In this document: piece after piece, positions 25,769 through 34,559 of the stretch
How positions within the stretch are numbered: position 1 is the first letter of the stretch
How the letters are laid out: the number at the start of each line of letters is the position of its first letter
DNA from: CAZMFZ01 sp046152935
GTDB taxonomy: Bacteria > Bacteroidota > Bacteroidia > Cytophagales > UBA9547
DNA: 64,000 bases
Assembly: GCA_046152935.1 (NCBI GenBank)
Contig: JBJXGB010000222.1
Span: 3,740 to 67,739, forward strand
Direction: 5' to 3'
Translations under genes and position numbers: made by a program
Notes under the pieces: model-generated
The model's database searches: none
What the model saw: only the letters and a program-made list of their open reading frames with translations
What the model was told of the DNA's origin: nothing

Positions 25769-27073
25769 ATGAACAGAAAACTAAAAGTATTAACTTTAGG
25801 TTGGGAATTTCCGCCTATAATAAATGGTGGGTTAGGCGTAGCTTGCTATGGTTTAACCAAAGCTTTTAGTAAATATGTAAATATATCGTTGATACTTCCC
25901 AAAGGTGAGCCTAGCTTTTTGGCAAATAGCATAGAAACGATTGGTTTGAATACCATCGATGTTGAAAATTTGCAACTTCAAACTTCTACCTCTTCATACA
26001 AATTTTTATCTGATGTAGATTTTATTGATGCCAATCTACTGCCCTATCAAACAAAAGACATTGAAATACTATCTGAAAAATATGCCACGACCGATCCTAA
26101 GATAATAAAGGAAAGACTGCAAAAAGATTTGAGCGTATTTGATACTGATGATTTATATGATGGATCGCTAGGAGAACGCGTGCAAAGTTTTGCCAAAGTA
26201 GCCACAATATTAGCCGCACAAAAGGATTTTGACATTATTCATGCCCATGATTGGATGACTTTTGTGGCTGGCATGGAAATAAAAGCATTCACTGGAAAGC
26301 CTTTGGTTTTGCATGTTCATTCTCTTGAAGTGGACAGAAACGGCCCTGAAAGCAAAGGTTGGGTATATCAGATTGAAAAATCGGCTATGGAATATGCCGA
26401 TCTCATCGTGCCAGTGAGTAATTATACTGCTGGGGCCATAAAAACATTTTATGGTATAAATCCAGATAAAATTGTGGCAATACACAATGGAATAGAACAG
26501 GTGCAGGCCTATAGAAGCGAAAGCAGCCTACCAGAAAAAATTGTATTATTCCTTGGAAGGGTTACGGGACAGAAAGGCCCAGAATATTTCTTTGAGACTG
26601 CTGCAAAGGTGATAGAATTCATGCCCAATGTGCGATTTGTGATGGCTGGTTCGGGCAATATGCTGAAAGGAATCATTGAAAATAGTGCATACAAACATCT
26701 CGGCAATAAATTTCACTTTACCGGCTTTTTGAGCCAAGAAAGAGTAAGATATTTGCTTTCGATAGCAGATGTGTATGTAATGCCATCAGTATCGGAGCCT
26801 TTTGGGCTATCGGCTCTGGAAGCCGCTCAATTTGGTGTACCTTGCGTAATCTCAAAACAATCTGGAGCGGCAGAAGTGCTACCAAGTGCACTGAAAGCCG
26901 ATTTTTGGGATGTGGATAAAATGGCAGGAAACATCATTTCTATATTGAAATACAAGGGACTACGCGACCAGTTGGTAAAAGACGCTTACCACGATCTGAG
27001 TAAAATAAGCTGGGACAATACCGCTTCAGAATTATTTAGTTTGTTTCAAGAACGGTTTTCAACGACAAAATAG
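25769..27073 (+). CDS. Glycogen-synthase-like glycosyltransferase (GT4/GT5, GT-B fold)
   Basis: It is 434 residues. The N-terminal half begins LTLGWEFPPIINGGLGVACY, with the GGLG loop that holds the sugar nucleotide. The HVHSLEVDRNGPESKGWVYQ stretch lies mid-protein. The C-terminal nucleotide domain has VLFLGRVTGQKGPEYFFETA and the E-x7-E motif in EPFGLSALEAAQFGVPCVIS. It probably adds glucose from ADP- or UDP-glucose to an alpha-glucan. The next gene, 57 bases on, is a GH57 glucanase, a pairing common in Bacteroidota and archaea, which supports a role in glycogen-like storage. It is shorter than E. coli GlgA (477), and exact donor use is not decided. Confidence 0.85.
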   Translation: MNRKLKVLTLGWEFPPIINGGLGVACYGLTKAFSKYVNISLILPKGEPSFLANSIETIGLNTIDVENLQLQTSTSSYKFLSDVDFIDANLLPYQTKDIEILSEKYATTDPKIIKERLQKDLSVFDTDDLYDGSLGERVQSFAKVATILAAQKDFDIIHAHDWMTFVAGMEIKAFTGKPLVLHVHSLEVDRNGPESKGWVYQIEKSAMEYADLIVPVSNYTAGAIKTFYGINPDKIVAIHNGIEQVQAYRSESSLPEKIVLFLGRVTGQKGPEYFFETAAKVIEFMPNVRFVMAGSGNMLKGIIENSAYKHLGNKFHFTGFLSQERVRYLLSIADVYVMPSVSEPFGLSALEAAQFGVPCVISKQSGAAEVLPSALKADFWDVDKMAGNIISILKYKGLRDQLVKDAYHDLSKISWDNTASELFSLFQERFSTTK

Positions 27074-27129
27074 TTTATTGATAAAGGATGGCACCACTTG
27101 TTTCCGATTAAAATTCTAAAATTGCATAC

Positions 27130-28323
27130 GTGAATATTTGCTTTTATTTTCAGGTTCATCAGCCATTTCGACTGTTGAATTATAATTTTTTTCAGATAGG
27201 AAAATCGCATTTTTATGAAAATGAAATCTTAAATAGACAAATACTTCAGAAAATAGCACAAAATTGTTATTTGCAGACAAATGCACTGTTACTAGCACTC
27301 ATAAATAAATATCCTAGTGAATTTAATGTTTCCTTTAGTATTTCTGGAATGGCGCTCCGCCAATTTGAGCAATATCAACCCGAAGTAATACTTTCATTCC
27401 AAGCTTTGGCCAAAACTGGCCAAGTGGAATTTATTGGAGAAACATTTTATCATTCTTTGGCATCAGTCTATTCAAAAGAAGAATTTGAATCACAAATTAA
27501 GAAGCATGAGAAAGCGATTGGAAAATATTTTGGACAAAAACCAACTACATTTCGGAATACAGAATTGATTTTTGATGATAATGTTGCCCAAACGATTGAA
27601 GAATTAGGCTACAAAACCATTTTGGCGGAAGGAGTAGATCGAATTTTGAAAAATAGAAGCCCGCATCAAATCTATGCAGCATCTCAATGCAAAAATCTAA
27701 AAGTACTATTACGAGATCATGACCTTTCTGATGATATTTCTTTTCGATTTAATGACGAAAAAGGAACAAATTTTCCATTGACTGTCAAGAAATTTGTAGA
27801 TAAACTAAATAAAATTGATAAATCAGCGGCTACTGTAAATTTATTTATGGACTATGAGACATTCGGGGAGCACCAGCCAGCTTCGAGCGGAATATTTACA
27901 TTTCTAGAAGAACTTGTAATAGAATGTATTGATAATCAAGGCTATACGTTCAAATCGCCAAATCAAATTTCTGCTATTCTAGAGCCCAAAAATGAATATT
28001 CTGTAACGGACTATATTTCATGGGCCGACACGGAAAGAGATTTGTCGGCTTGGCTTAGTAATTCGATGCAATACGAGGCGTTGCATAAAATATATTCGCT
28101 TAGAAACGCTGTGCTGAGAACTGGTAGCCAAGATTTGATAGAGATTTGGTCGAGGCTGCAAACCTCCGATCACTACTATTATATGTGTACAAAATATTGG
28201 GCCGATGGCGATGTGCACAAATATTTCAGTCCATACAATTCGCCTTATGATGCGTACATTTTCTTTATGAATGTGGTTTCAGATTTTGAGCTGGTGCTGA
28301 AAAGAGCCCTGAAAACGAAATAA
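27130..28323 (+). CDS. Glycoside hydrolase family 57 (alpha-amylase/branching type)
   Basis: It is 397 residues with a GTG start at 27130 giving MNICFYFQVHQPFRLLNYNF, the typical GH57 start (FQVHQPFR). The likely nucleophile is Glu145 in TFRNTELIFDD and the acid Asp241 in FMDYETFGEHQPASSG, both well placed in the (beta/alpha)7 barrel. FRNTELIF and WADTERDLSAWLSN are family motifs. The substrate is an alpha-glucan; amylase, 4-alpha-glucanotransferase and branching activity all occur in the family. With the upstream synthase-like gene it forms a two-gene glucan unit. No signal peptide is seen, so it acts in the cytoplasm. Confidence 0.9.
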   Translation: MNICFYFQVHQPFRLLNYNFFQIGKSHFYENEILNRQILQKIAQNCYLQTNALLLALINKYPSEFNVSFSISGMALRQFEQYQPEVILSFQALAKTGQVEFIGETFYHSLASVYSKEEFESQIKKHEKAIGKYFGQKPTTFRNTELIFDDNVAQTIEELGYKTILAEGVDRILKNRSPHQIYAASQCKNLKVLLRDHDLSDDISFRFNDEKGTNFPLTVKKFVDKLNKIDKSAATVNLFMDYETFGEHQPASSGIFTFLEELVIECIDNQGYTFKSPNQISAILEPKNEYSVTDYISWADTERDLSAWLSNSMQYEALHKIYSLRNAVLRTGSQDLIEIWSRLQTSDHYYYMCTKYWADGDVHKYFSPYNSPYDAYIFFMNVVSDFELVLKRALKTK

Positions 28324-28330
28324 CATCCAA

Positions 28331-28362
28331 GTTGCTAAGTAAAGATTTATAGTATAAATTTG
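28331..28362 (+). promoter_or_regulatory. Promoter before the DUF4290-murA pair
   Basis: GTTG at 28331-28334, a 20-base spacer, then TAAATTTG at 28355-28362 followed by CAG. It fits the Bacteroidota pattern in both boxes. It would leave a leader of about 160 bases before the gene at 28531; what that leader does is not visible. Confidence 0.5.
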
Positions 28363-28530
28363 CAGAACACCTAAAACACGCTGCGCTTAAAAATGCATCG
28401 CAGGATATAATAATGATTCATTATTGTACATATTAGTTTCAAAATGCCAATTCTAATCTTCTATATTTTTTAGCCCTTAACAAAATTTGACGAAAAGGGA
28501 AATTCTTATTTCGCTAAACATTTCAATACT

Positions 28531-29271
28531 ATGGATTATAACACCCAGAGACAACAAATTCTACTGAAAGAATACGGCAGAAATATACAAGTAATGGTCG
28601 ACAACTTATTGCTAATAGATAATATTGAAAGCCGAAGCAAACAAACTGCCCAGCTGGTAGAATTGATGCGACAATTTGTGCAGCCAGGCGCAAAAGACAA
28701 CAATGATGTAACCCATAAGATTTGGGACGACATATTTATTATTTCTGACTTTAAATTGGAAGTAGAAAGCCCGTTTCCAAAACCAGATGCCGCTGTTATT
28801 CACAAAAAGCCAGCTCCTTTGGGTTACAGCTATTCACAACCAAAATTAAAACATTATGGTAAAAACATTGAATTTTTAGTAAATAAAATTACTTCTATTG
28901 AAGATGGGTCTGAGAAGGAAAATGCTACAATCTATGTGGCAAGGTTGATGAAATCTTTCTTTGCCCAGTACAACAAGGAAGTGGTTGAAGATGAGGTAAT
29001 TAAGGAGCAACTTTATCGGATTTCGAGTGGAAAAATAAAGCTTGATTTGGAAAAAATAAAGTCGGAAAATTTACTCGATTTATCAGGGGTACGAATAGAC
29101 AATCGCACGGAAAATGTAGCACCTAGTCGCCACAGAAACAACAATGGTAGAAGCAATAATGGAAGGAGTAGCAGCAACGATCGCAACACTTCAAATGGCA
29201 GGAGCAATGAGAGAAGTAACAATACAAGAAACAACAGCAGCAGTGGTAGCAATAATAGACGAAGAAAATAG
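28531..29271 (+). CDS. DUF4290 protein
   Basis: It is 246 residues of unknown function. Residues 1-185 are the helical DUF4290 domain (YNTQRQQILLKEYGRNIQVM at the start, then KLKHYGKNIEFLVNKI and PLGYSYSQPKLK); the last 45 residues are a low-complexity Asn/Ser/Arg/Gly tail ending RRRK, probably disordered and perhaps nucleic-acid or ribosome associated. DUF4290 genes sit directly before murA in many Bacteroidota, as here (69 bases). A cell-wall link is inferred from that neighbourhood only. No signal peptide or transmembrane helix is seen. Confidence 0.85.
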   Translation: MDYNTQRQQILLKEYGRNIQVMVDNLLLIDNIESRSKQTAQLVELMRQFVQPGAKDNNDVTHKIWDDIFIISDFKLEVESPFPKPDAAVIHKKPAPLGYSYSQPKLKHYGKNIEFLVNKITSIEDGSEKENATIYVARLMKSFFAQYNKEVVEDEVIKEQLYRISSGKIKLDLEKIKSENLLDLSGVRIDNRTENVAPSRHRNNNGRSNNGRSSSNDRNTSNGRSNERSNNTRNNSSSGSNNRRRK

Positions 29272-29340
29272 CTTTTTTGCCCTTACCCTACATAATTAAA
29301 GTTAGATATTTTAAATAATAATCTTAGATAAATCTACCTA

Positions 29341-30645
29341 GTGTCTTCTTTCGAAATCAAAGGCGGTCATCAGTTAAAAGGTGAAATTGTGCCGCAGGGC
29401 GCTAAAAATGAGGCTTTACAAATTGTCTGTGCGGTTTTATTGACAGCAGAACCTGTCATTATCAGAAACATTCCACATATCCGTGATGTAATGAAGCTTA
29501 TCGAACTGCTTCAGGATTTGGGCGTGTTTGTAGAAAAACTTAACGACCACGACTACAAGTTCATTGCCAAAGATGTAAACCTTGATTTTCTAGAAACAGA
29601 AGATTTCAAACAAAAAGGTGCCGCTTTACGAGGATCCGTGATGATTATTGGTCCTTTATTGGCCAGATTTGGAAAAGCGAAGATGCCAAAACCAGGTGGC
29701 GACAAAATTGGTAGACGAAGGTTAGATACGCATTTTATTGGCTTCGAAAAACTAGGTGCTAAATTCAATTACGATACCAAAGACGCCTTTTTTGAAATAG
29801 ATGCCAAAGCTCTCAAAGGCTGCTACATGCTGCTTGACGAAGCATCTGTAACGGGCACGGCAAATATAGTGATGGCCGCTGTGATGGCGGAAGGCAAAAC
29901 CAGTATTTACAATGCAGCTTGCGAGCCATATTTGCAACAACTTTGCCAAATGTTGGTGAGAATGGGAGCAAAAATAGAAGGAATTGGCTCTAATTTTCTA
30001 CATATATATGGTGTAGATTCTTTGTGTGGTACCGAACATACTTTGCTTCCAGACATGATTGAAATTGGCAGTTTTATTGGTCTTGCTGCCATGACTCAAT
30101 CGGAAATAACCATAAAAAATGCAAGAGTAGACATGTTGGGAATGATTCCAGACACATTCAGAAAATTGGGTATTCATTTGGAAATAAAAGGAGACGACAT
30201 TTTTATCCCCTCGCAAACCCACTACGAATTAGACACTTTTATAGATGGCTCCACGCTTACTGTTGCTGATTCTCCTTGGCCAGGTTTCACTCCAGATTTG
30301 TTGAGTATTGTACTCGTAACGGCCATACAAGCCAAAGGAACAGTGCTTATACATCAAAAAATGTTTGAAAGTCGCCTTTTCTTTGTAGATAAACTAATAG
30401 AAATGGGTGCCCAGATTATCTTGTGCGACCCACACCGAGCCACTGTAATTGGGCTTAACCGAGCCTATAATTTGCGTGGAATTACCATGACCTCACCCGA
30501 TATTCGTGCAGGGGTTTCTCTTTTAATTGCAGCCATGGGTGCTGAAGGCACTAGCATAATCCATAATATCGAACAAATAGACCGAGGCTACCAATACATC
30601 GACACGAGATTGAACAACCTAGGTGCGAAAATTGTAAGGAAATAA
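29341..30645 (+). CDS. murA: UDP-N-acetylglucosamine 1-carboxyvinyltransferase, Cys-to-Asp form
   Basis: First committed step of peptidoglycan synthesis: it transfers enolpyruvate from PEP to UDP-GlcNAc. It is 434 residues with a GTG start at 29341 and MSSFEIKGGHQLKGEIVPQG. The loop that in E. coli holds Cys115 reads KPGGDKIGRRRLDTHF here, so the residue is Asp121. Asp at this position is known from Mycobacterium, Chlamydia and Borrelia and keeps activity but blocks fosfomycin attachment. DSPWPGFTPDLLSI and the last domain (FESRLFFVDKLIEMGAQI) are normal. It follows the DUF4290 gene and ends at a strong hairpin. Confidence 0.96.
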   Translation: MSSFEIKGGHQLKGEIVPQGAKNEALQIVCAVLLTAEPVIIRNIPHIRDVMKLIELLQDLGVFVEKLNDHDYKFIAKDVNLDFLETEDFKQKGAALRGSVMIIGPLLARFGKAKMPKPGGDKIGRRRLDTHFIGFEKLGAKFNYDTKDAFFEIDAKALKGCYMLLDEASVTGTANIVMAAVMAEGKTSIYNAACEPYLQQLCQMLVRMGAKIEGIGSNFLHIYGVDSLCGTEHTLLPDMIEIGSFIGLAAMTQSEITIKNARVDMLGMIPDTFRKLGIHLEIKGDDIFIPSQTHYELDTFIDGSTLTVADSPWPGFTPDLLSIVLVTAIQAKGTVLIHQKMFESRLFFVDKLIEMGAQIILCDPHRATVIGLNRAYNLRGITMTSPDIRAGVSLLIAAMGAEGTSIIHNIEQIDRGYQYIDTRLNNLGAKIVRK

Positions 30646-30665
30646 GAACGGGAATCTAGTGCTAT

Positions 30666-30706
30666 AAAAAAGTTATTGTTGAATGATATTCTACAATAAC
30701 TTTTTT
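30666..30706 (+). terminator. Terminator after murA (overlaps the moxR end)
   Basis: Arms AAAAAAGTTATTGT (30666-30679) and ACAATAACTTTTTT (30693-30706) form a 14-base perfect stem with a 13-base loop and a T run. The A run gives a matching terminator in reverse, so it serves both converging genes. Its right arm covers the last codons of the MoxR gene. Confidence 0.8.
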
Positions 30707-31647
30707 ACCATTTCTTCAACACTTACGCCATTGGCTTCAGCCTTGAAATTTAACACAATTCTGTGACGCAATATAGGCAGAGCCACTGCTTGCACATCTT
30801 CAATATCAGGAGAATATTTCCCATTAAGCAAGGCATTGCATTTCGCCCCAACCACTAGAAACTGCGATGCTCTTGGGCCAGCGCCCCATTCAATGTATTC
30901 GTTGGTTTCCTTAGCAGCCAACTCGGTGTTCGGGCGAGTTTTTTGAACTAGTTTCACAGCATATTCTACCACATTATCTGCCACAGGCGCTTTTCGGATC
31001 AATTCTTGGTATTGTTTTATGTCTTTGCTTCCGATTATTTTATTAATGCTTACTTTCTTTTCAGAGGTGGTGCTTTTTACAATTTCAATTTCGTCCTTAA
31101 AACTTGGATAATCGAGCAAAATATTAAACATAAACCTATCTAATTGAGCCTCTGGCAAGGGATAAGTGCCTTCTTGCTCAATTGGATTTTGTGTGGCAAG
31201 TACAAAAAATGGCTTGTCTAGATTGTAAGATTGACCTGCAATCGTTACGCTTTGCTCTTGCATAGCCTCTAAAAGCGAAGCTTGGGTTTTTGGAGGCGTT
31301 CGATTTATTTCATCAGCCAAAATAATATTTGCAAAAACGGGGCCTTTTACAAATTTAATATTGCGATTTGAATCTAAAGTTTCAGAACCTGTAATATCGG
31401 AAGGCATTAAATCGGGAGTAAACTGAATACGCTTGAAATCAAGATCTAAAGCATCTGAAATAGTTTGGATCAAAGAAGTTTTTGCTAAACCAGGCACACC
31501 CACCAAGAGGCAATGCCCACGGCTGAGAATCCCAGTCAATACCAATTTTACTACCTCATTCTGCCCTACAATTACTTTCGCTATTTCTTGGGTGAGTTTT
31601 TTATATGAAGCCGCAAGTTCATCGGCCAATTCTACATCTGATTTCAT
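30691..31647 (-). CDS. MoxR-family AAA+ ATPase
   Basis: It is 318 residues. Walker A GVPGLAKTSL (about 50), Walker B with IILADEINRTPPKTQASLLE, sensor 1 region FVLATQNPIEQEGTYPLPEA, and LDRFMFNIL follow in order. MoxR ATPases act as chaperones that assemble or activate partner proteins with von Willebrand A domains. In Bacteroidota moxR usually starts an operon with DUF58 and Bat-type vWA genes. Here it stands alone: murA faces it downstream and sufS diverges upstream. The nearest vWA gene is the one at 42956-45010, which may or may not be its partner. Confidence 0.92.
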   Translation of the reverse strand: MKSDVELADELAASYKKLTQEIAKVIVGQNEVVKLVLTGILSRGHCLLVGVPGLAKTSLIQTISDALDLDFKRIQFTPDLMPSDITGSETLDSNRNIKFVKGPVFANIILADEINRTPPKTQASLLEAMQEQSVTIAGQSYNLDKPFFVLATQNPIEQEGTYPLPEAQLDRFMFNILLDYPSFKDEIEIVKSTTSEKKVSINKIIGSKDIKQYQELIRKAPVADNVVEYAVKLVQKTRPNTELAAKETNEYIEWGAGPRASQFLVVGAKCNALLNGKYSPDIEDVQAVALPILRHRIVLNFKAEANGVSVEEMVKKLL

Positions 31648-31673
31648 TTTTATCTATTAGCAAGTAATTTCTG

Positions 31674-31704
31674 CAATAATACGTTGATAAAGGCAGATAG
31701 TCAA
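31674..31704 (-). promoter_or_regulatory. Promoter of the moxR gene
   Basis: On the minus strand TTG (31704-31702), a 20-base spacer, then TATTATTG (31681-31674). The -7 box has one mismatch to TAnnTTTG. It lies 27 bases before the ATG. Confidence 0.4.
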
Positions 31705-31824
31705 TTTTGAAAAAATTAATACACATTGTATTAGTATATCAAAAGGAAACAAAATAAAAACTGTGAATTTGTCGAACAGATTCAAATGACAATTTGTTTA
31801 TTTAGAAAAGTTCTAAGCATTGAG

Positions 31825-31832
31825 TATTTTTG
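31825..31832 (+). promoter_or_regulatory. -7 promoter box of sufS
   Basis: TATTTTTG followed by ACC fits TAnnTTTG exactly and ends 17 bases before the sufS ATG, which would make a very short leader. A -33 TTG is not at the usual distance (TTTG at 31793-31796 is 28 bases away). Confidence 0.35.
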
Positions 31833-31849
31833 ACCAAATTTAAAGCATT

Positions 31850-33088
31850 ATGACACTAGAAACAGATTTGAACATAGATATAGATAGTATCAGAAAAGAC
31901 TTTCCCATATTAAATGAAAAAATCAATGGAAAACAATTGGTATATTTTGATAATGCAGCTACAACTCAAAAACCCAAATCTGTAATATTGGCTTTGACAT
32001 CGTATTACGAGACCATTAATGCCAATATTCACAGAGGTATTCATACCTTGGCCGAAAAAGCAACAGCCGAATATGAAATGACACGTGAAAAAATCAGAGA
32101 ATTCATCAATGCCGAGTCTTCAGATCAAGTTATTTTCACAAGAGGGGTTACAGAAAGTGTAAACTTAGTTGCGCAAACGTATGGAAGAATGTTTTTAGAA
32201 GCTGGAGATGAAATTATCATTTCAACTATGGAACACCATTCGAATATTGTGCCTTGGCAAATGATTTGTGAAGAAAAAGGGGCTATTCTCAAGATAATTC
32301 CGATCAATGACGATGGTGATTTGATAATGGCTGAATATGAAAAATTACTCTCAACCAAAACCAAAATAGTATCTGTTGTACATGTTTCTAATGCACTAGG
32401 CACAGTAAATCCTGTAAAAGAAATTATTGAAAAAGCACACGAATTTGGAGCTGTGGTAATGCTAGATGGGGCGCAGGCCGCTTCACATCAACACATAGAT
32501 GTACAAGATTTGAATGTTGATTTCTATGCTTTATCTGGTCATAAATTTTACGGTCCGACTGGCATTGGTGTGCTTTACGGCAAAAGAGCATTGTTAGAAA
32601 AAATGCCACCATACATGGGTGGTGGAGAGATGATAAAAGAAGTAACATTTGGCAAAACCACCTACAATGAATTGCCTTATAAGTTTGAAGCTGGTACACC
32701 CAATATTGCAGATACCATAGCCCTAAGGAAAGGCATTGAATACATGGAAAGAATTGGTTTTGAGGCAATTGCACATCATGAAAATGAATTATTGCATTAT
32801 GCAACAGATGTGCTCACTTCATTTTCTGGGTTAAGAATTGTAGGAAATGCCAAAGAAAAGGTGAGCGTTTGTTCGTTTGTGATGGATGGAATTCATCCGC
32901 AAGATATTGGTATTATTTTAGATAGCGAAGGCATAGCCGTGCGTACAGGTCATCATTGTACTCAGCCCTTGATGGATAGATTTAATATACCAGGCACTGC
33001 TAGGGCATCATTTGCATTATACAACACAAAAGCAGAAATTGATAAACTTGGCAAAGGGATTGAAAAGGTGATTAGAATGGCTAGATAA
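31850..33088 (+). CDS. sufS: Cysteine desulfurase SufS
   Basis: PLP enzyme that removes sulfur from cysteine and passes it as persulfide to SufE for Fe-S cluster assembly. It is 412 residues. The PLP lysine is Lys232 in ALSGHKFYGPTGIGVLYG; the persulfide cysteine is Cys370 in VRTGHHCTQPLMDRF, the SufS (group II) pattern. STMEHHSNIVPWQMI binds the cofactor. sufE follows after 8 bases. sufB, sufC and sufD are not upstream: the region before it is the divergent MoxR gene. Confidence 0.97.
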   Translation: MTLETDLNIDIDSIRKDFPILNEKINGKQLVYFDNAATTQKPKSVILALTSYYETINANIHRGIHTLAEKATAEYEMTREKIREFINAESSDQVIFTRGVTESVNLVAQTYGRMFLEAGDEIIISTMEHHSNIVPWQMICEEKGAILKIIPINDDGDLIMAEYEKLLSTKTKIVSVVHVSNALGTVNPVKEIIEKAHEFGAVVMLDGAQAASHQHIDVQDLNVDFYALSGHKFYGPTGIGVLYGKRALLEKMPPYMGGGEMIKEVTFGKTTYNELPYKFEAGTPNIADTIALRKGIEYMERIGFEAIAHHENELLHYATDVLTSFSGLRIVGNAKEKVSVCSFVMDGIHPQDIGIILDSEGIAVRTGHHCTQPLMDRFNIPGTARASFALYNTKAEIDKLGKGIEKVIRMAR

Positions 33089-33096
33089 AATATAAA

Positions 33097-33516
33097 ATGA
33101 CAATAGAAGGCATTGAGAATGAGCTGATTGAAGATTTTGCTCTGTTTGAAACATGGGACGAAAAATACGAATACATCATTGATTTGGGCAAAAAGCTAGA
33201 TCCTTTGGGGGCTGAATTCAAAACCACAGAACGAAAAATAAAGGGCTGCCAAAGCAGTGTGTGGTTGGTATCTGAATTTGAAAATGGTTCCGTAAAATTT
33301 AGAGCCGATAGTGATTCTGTGATCGTCAAAGGATTAGTTAGCTTACTGATAAAGGTGCTTTCCGATCAAAAACCAGCCGATATTATCAAATCTGATTTGG
33401 CTTTTATGGATAAAATAGGCTTGATGCAACATTTGGCTCAAACGCGATCAAATGGTTTATTGGCAATGGTAAAGCAAATGAAATTAGATGCAATGGTGTA
33501 CCAATCGCAGGCTTAA
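33097..33516 (+). CDS. sufE: Sulfur acceptor SufE
   Basis: It takes persulfide sulfur from SufS and raises its activity. It is 139 residues. The acceptor is Cys51 in KGCQSSVWLVSEF, at the same number as in E. coli SufE. The C-terminal half (MDKIGLMQHLAQTRSNGLLA) is typical. It starts 8 bases after sufS. The next gene on the strand is an Uma2 protein, 86 bases on. Confidence 0.96.
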   Translation: MTIEGIENELIEDFALFETWDEKYEYIIDLGKKLDPLGAEFKTTERKIKGCQSSVWLVSEFENGSVKFRADSDSVIVKGLVSLLIKVLSDQKPADIIKSDLAFMDKIGLMQHLAQTRSNGLLAMVKQMKLDAMVYQSQA

Positions 33517-33602
33517 ACGCAACTTTGGCATCAAAATTCAAAGGTATTTTCTTTCATAATTCGTGAAACTAATGTAAATTCGACTCATAACACTTTACCG
33601 AA

Positions 33603-34079
33603 ATGGAAACGAGAGTGATTGAAATCTCCGACTATGAATTAGAAAGAGGAAAACCTATGCCAAGTAAAATACATAGTAAAATACAAATACTTTTAGGGTG
33701 CTTATTTTTGAATAAATATGCTTCAAGATTTGACTTTTTGAGTGAATTAGATGTTTTTTTAAATGGAAATAAGTATGTCCCAGACATCGCCATTTACAGA
33801 AAAGGCATTTTAGATTTTGAAGAAGACGAATCTATGGTTTATATAGCTCCTTTAGCCGTGATAGAGATTTTGTCCCCTTCGCAAGCATTAGGCGATTTGA
33901 TTATAAAAATGAAAAAGTACATAGAAGGAGGCGTAAAATCGTATTGGCTTGTAGTACCTCAAACAAAAACTGTTTTTTTATTCGATAGCAATAAAGAACA
34001 AACCACTTTTATTTCAGGTACGATTAAAGACCACGAAACAGGTATTGAGCTTCAATTTGACGAAATTTTCAAATCATAG
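33603..34079 (+). CDS. Uma2-family (DUF820) nuclease-like protein, copy 1
   Basis: It is 158 residues. The Uma2 fold is related to PD-(D/E)xK nucleases: FLNGNKYVPDIAIYRKG gives the PD element and APLAVIEILSPSQALGDLII the second acidic strand and helix; KYIEGGVKSYWLVVPQTKTV follows. No substrate is known for the family, which is expanded in cyanobacteria and some Bacteroidota and is often suspected of a mobile or DNA-related role. It lies between sufE and sufT with a closely similar copy starting 4 bases after its stop; the pair looks like a tandem duplication. Confidence 0.8.
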   Translation: METRVIEISDYELERGKPMPSKIHSKIQILLGCLFLNKYASRFDFLSELDVFLNGNKYVPDIAIYRKGILDFEEDESMVYIAPLAVIEILSPSQALGDLIIKMKKYIEGGVKSYWLVVPQTKTVFLFDSNKEQTTFISGTIKDHETGIELQFDEIFKS

Positions 34080-34083
34080 TACC

Positions 34084-34557
34084 ATGGAAATTAGAACAAT
34101 TGAAATAACAGACTACGAATTAGAACGGGGAAAACCTTTGCCAAGTTTTGAACATTCAGCCGTTGAGGGCAACTTAATTTTTACATTAAAAACATTGTAC
34201 AAAGATAAATTCAACGTTCATCCAGAGTTATCGCTAGATTTGGAGGGAGAATTTTTAACGCCTGACATTAGCATTTTGCCCAAATTGAGTGTCGATTTTT
34301 CTAAAGTTCATATCAAATACACCAAAGCACCTATTGCGGTAATCGAAATATTGTCGCCAACCCAAGCGCTGGCAGATTTATTTGTAAAAATGCATCGATA
34401 CATCGATTTAGGAGTGAAATCTGTATGGATAATAGAACCAATGTCGAAAACCGTTTGGGTATTTAATTCAAAAAAGGAACAAACTACTTTTATTGGTGAC
34501 AAAATTTCAGATGCCGAAACAGGCATCGCTATAGAAATGAATGACATATTTAATTAA
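34084..34557 (+). CDS. Uma2-family (DUF820) nuclease-like protein, copy 2
   Basis: It is 157 residues from the ATG at 34084 (MEIRTIEITDYELERGKPLP); the open frame reaches back to 34045 inside copy 1, but the chosen start matches the start of copy 1 (METRVIEISDYELERGKPMP). The PD element is in EFLTPDISILPKLS and the second in APIAVIEILSPTQALADLFV. The two copies share the first and last thirds closely and diverge in the middle. It ends 2 bases before the SufT-like gene, so it is co-transcribed with the suf genes. Confidence 0.8.
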   Translation: MEIRTIEITDYELERGKPLPSFEHSAVEGNLIFTLKTLYKDKFNVHPELSLDLEGEFLTPDISILPKLSVDFSKVHIKYTKAPIAVIEILSPTQALADLFVKMHRYIDLGVKSVWIIEPMSKTVWVFNSKKEQTTFIGDKISDAETGIAIEMNDIFN

Positions 34558-34559
34558 AA

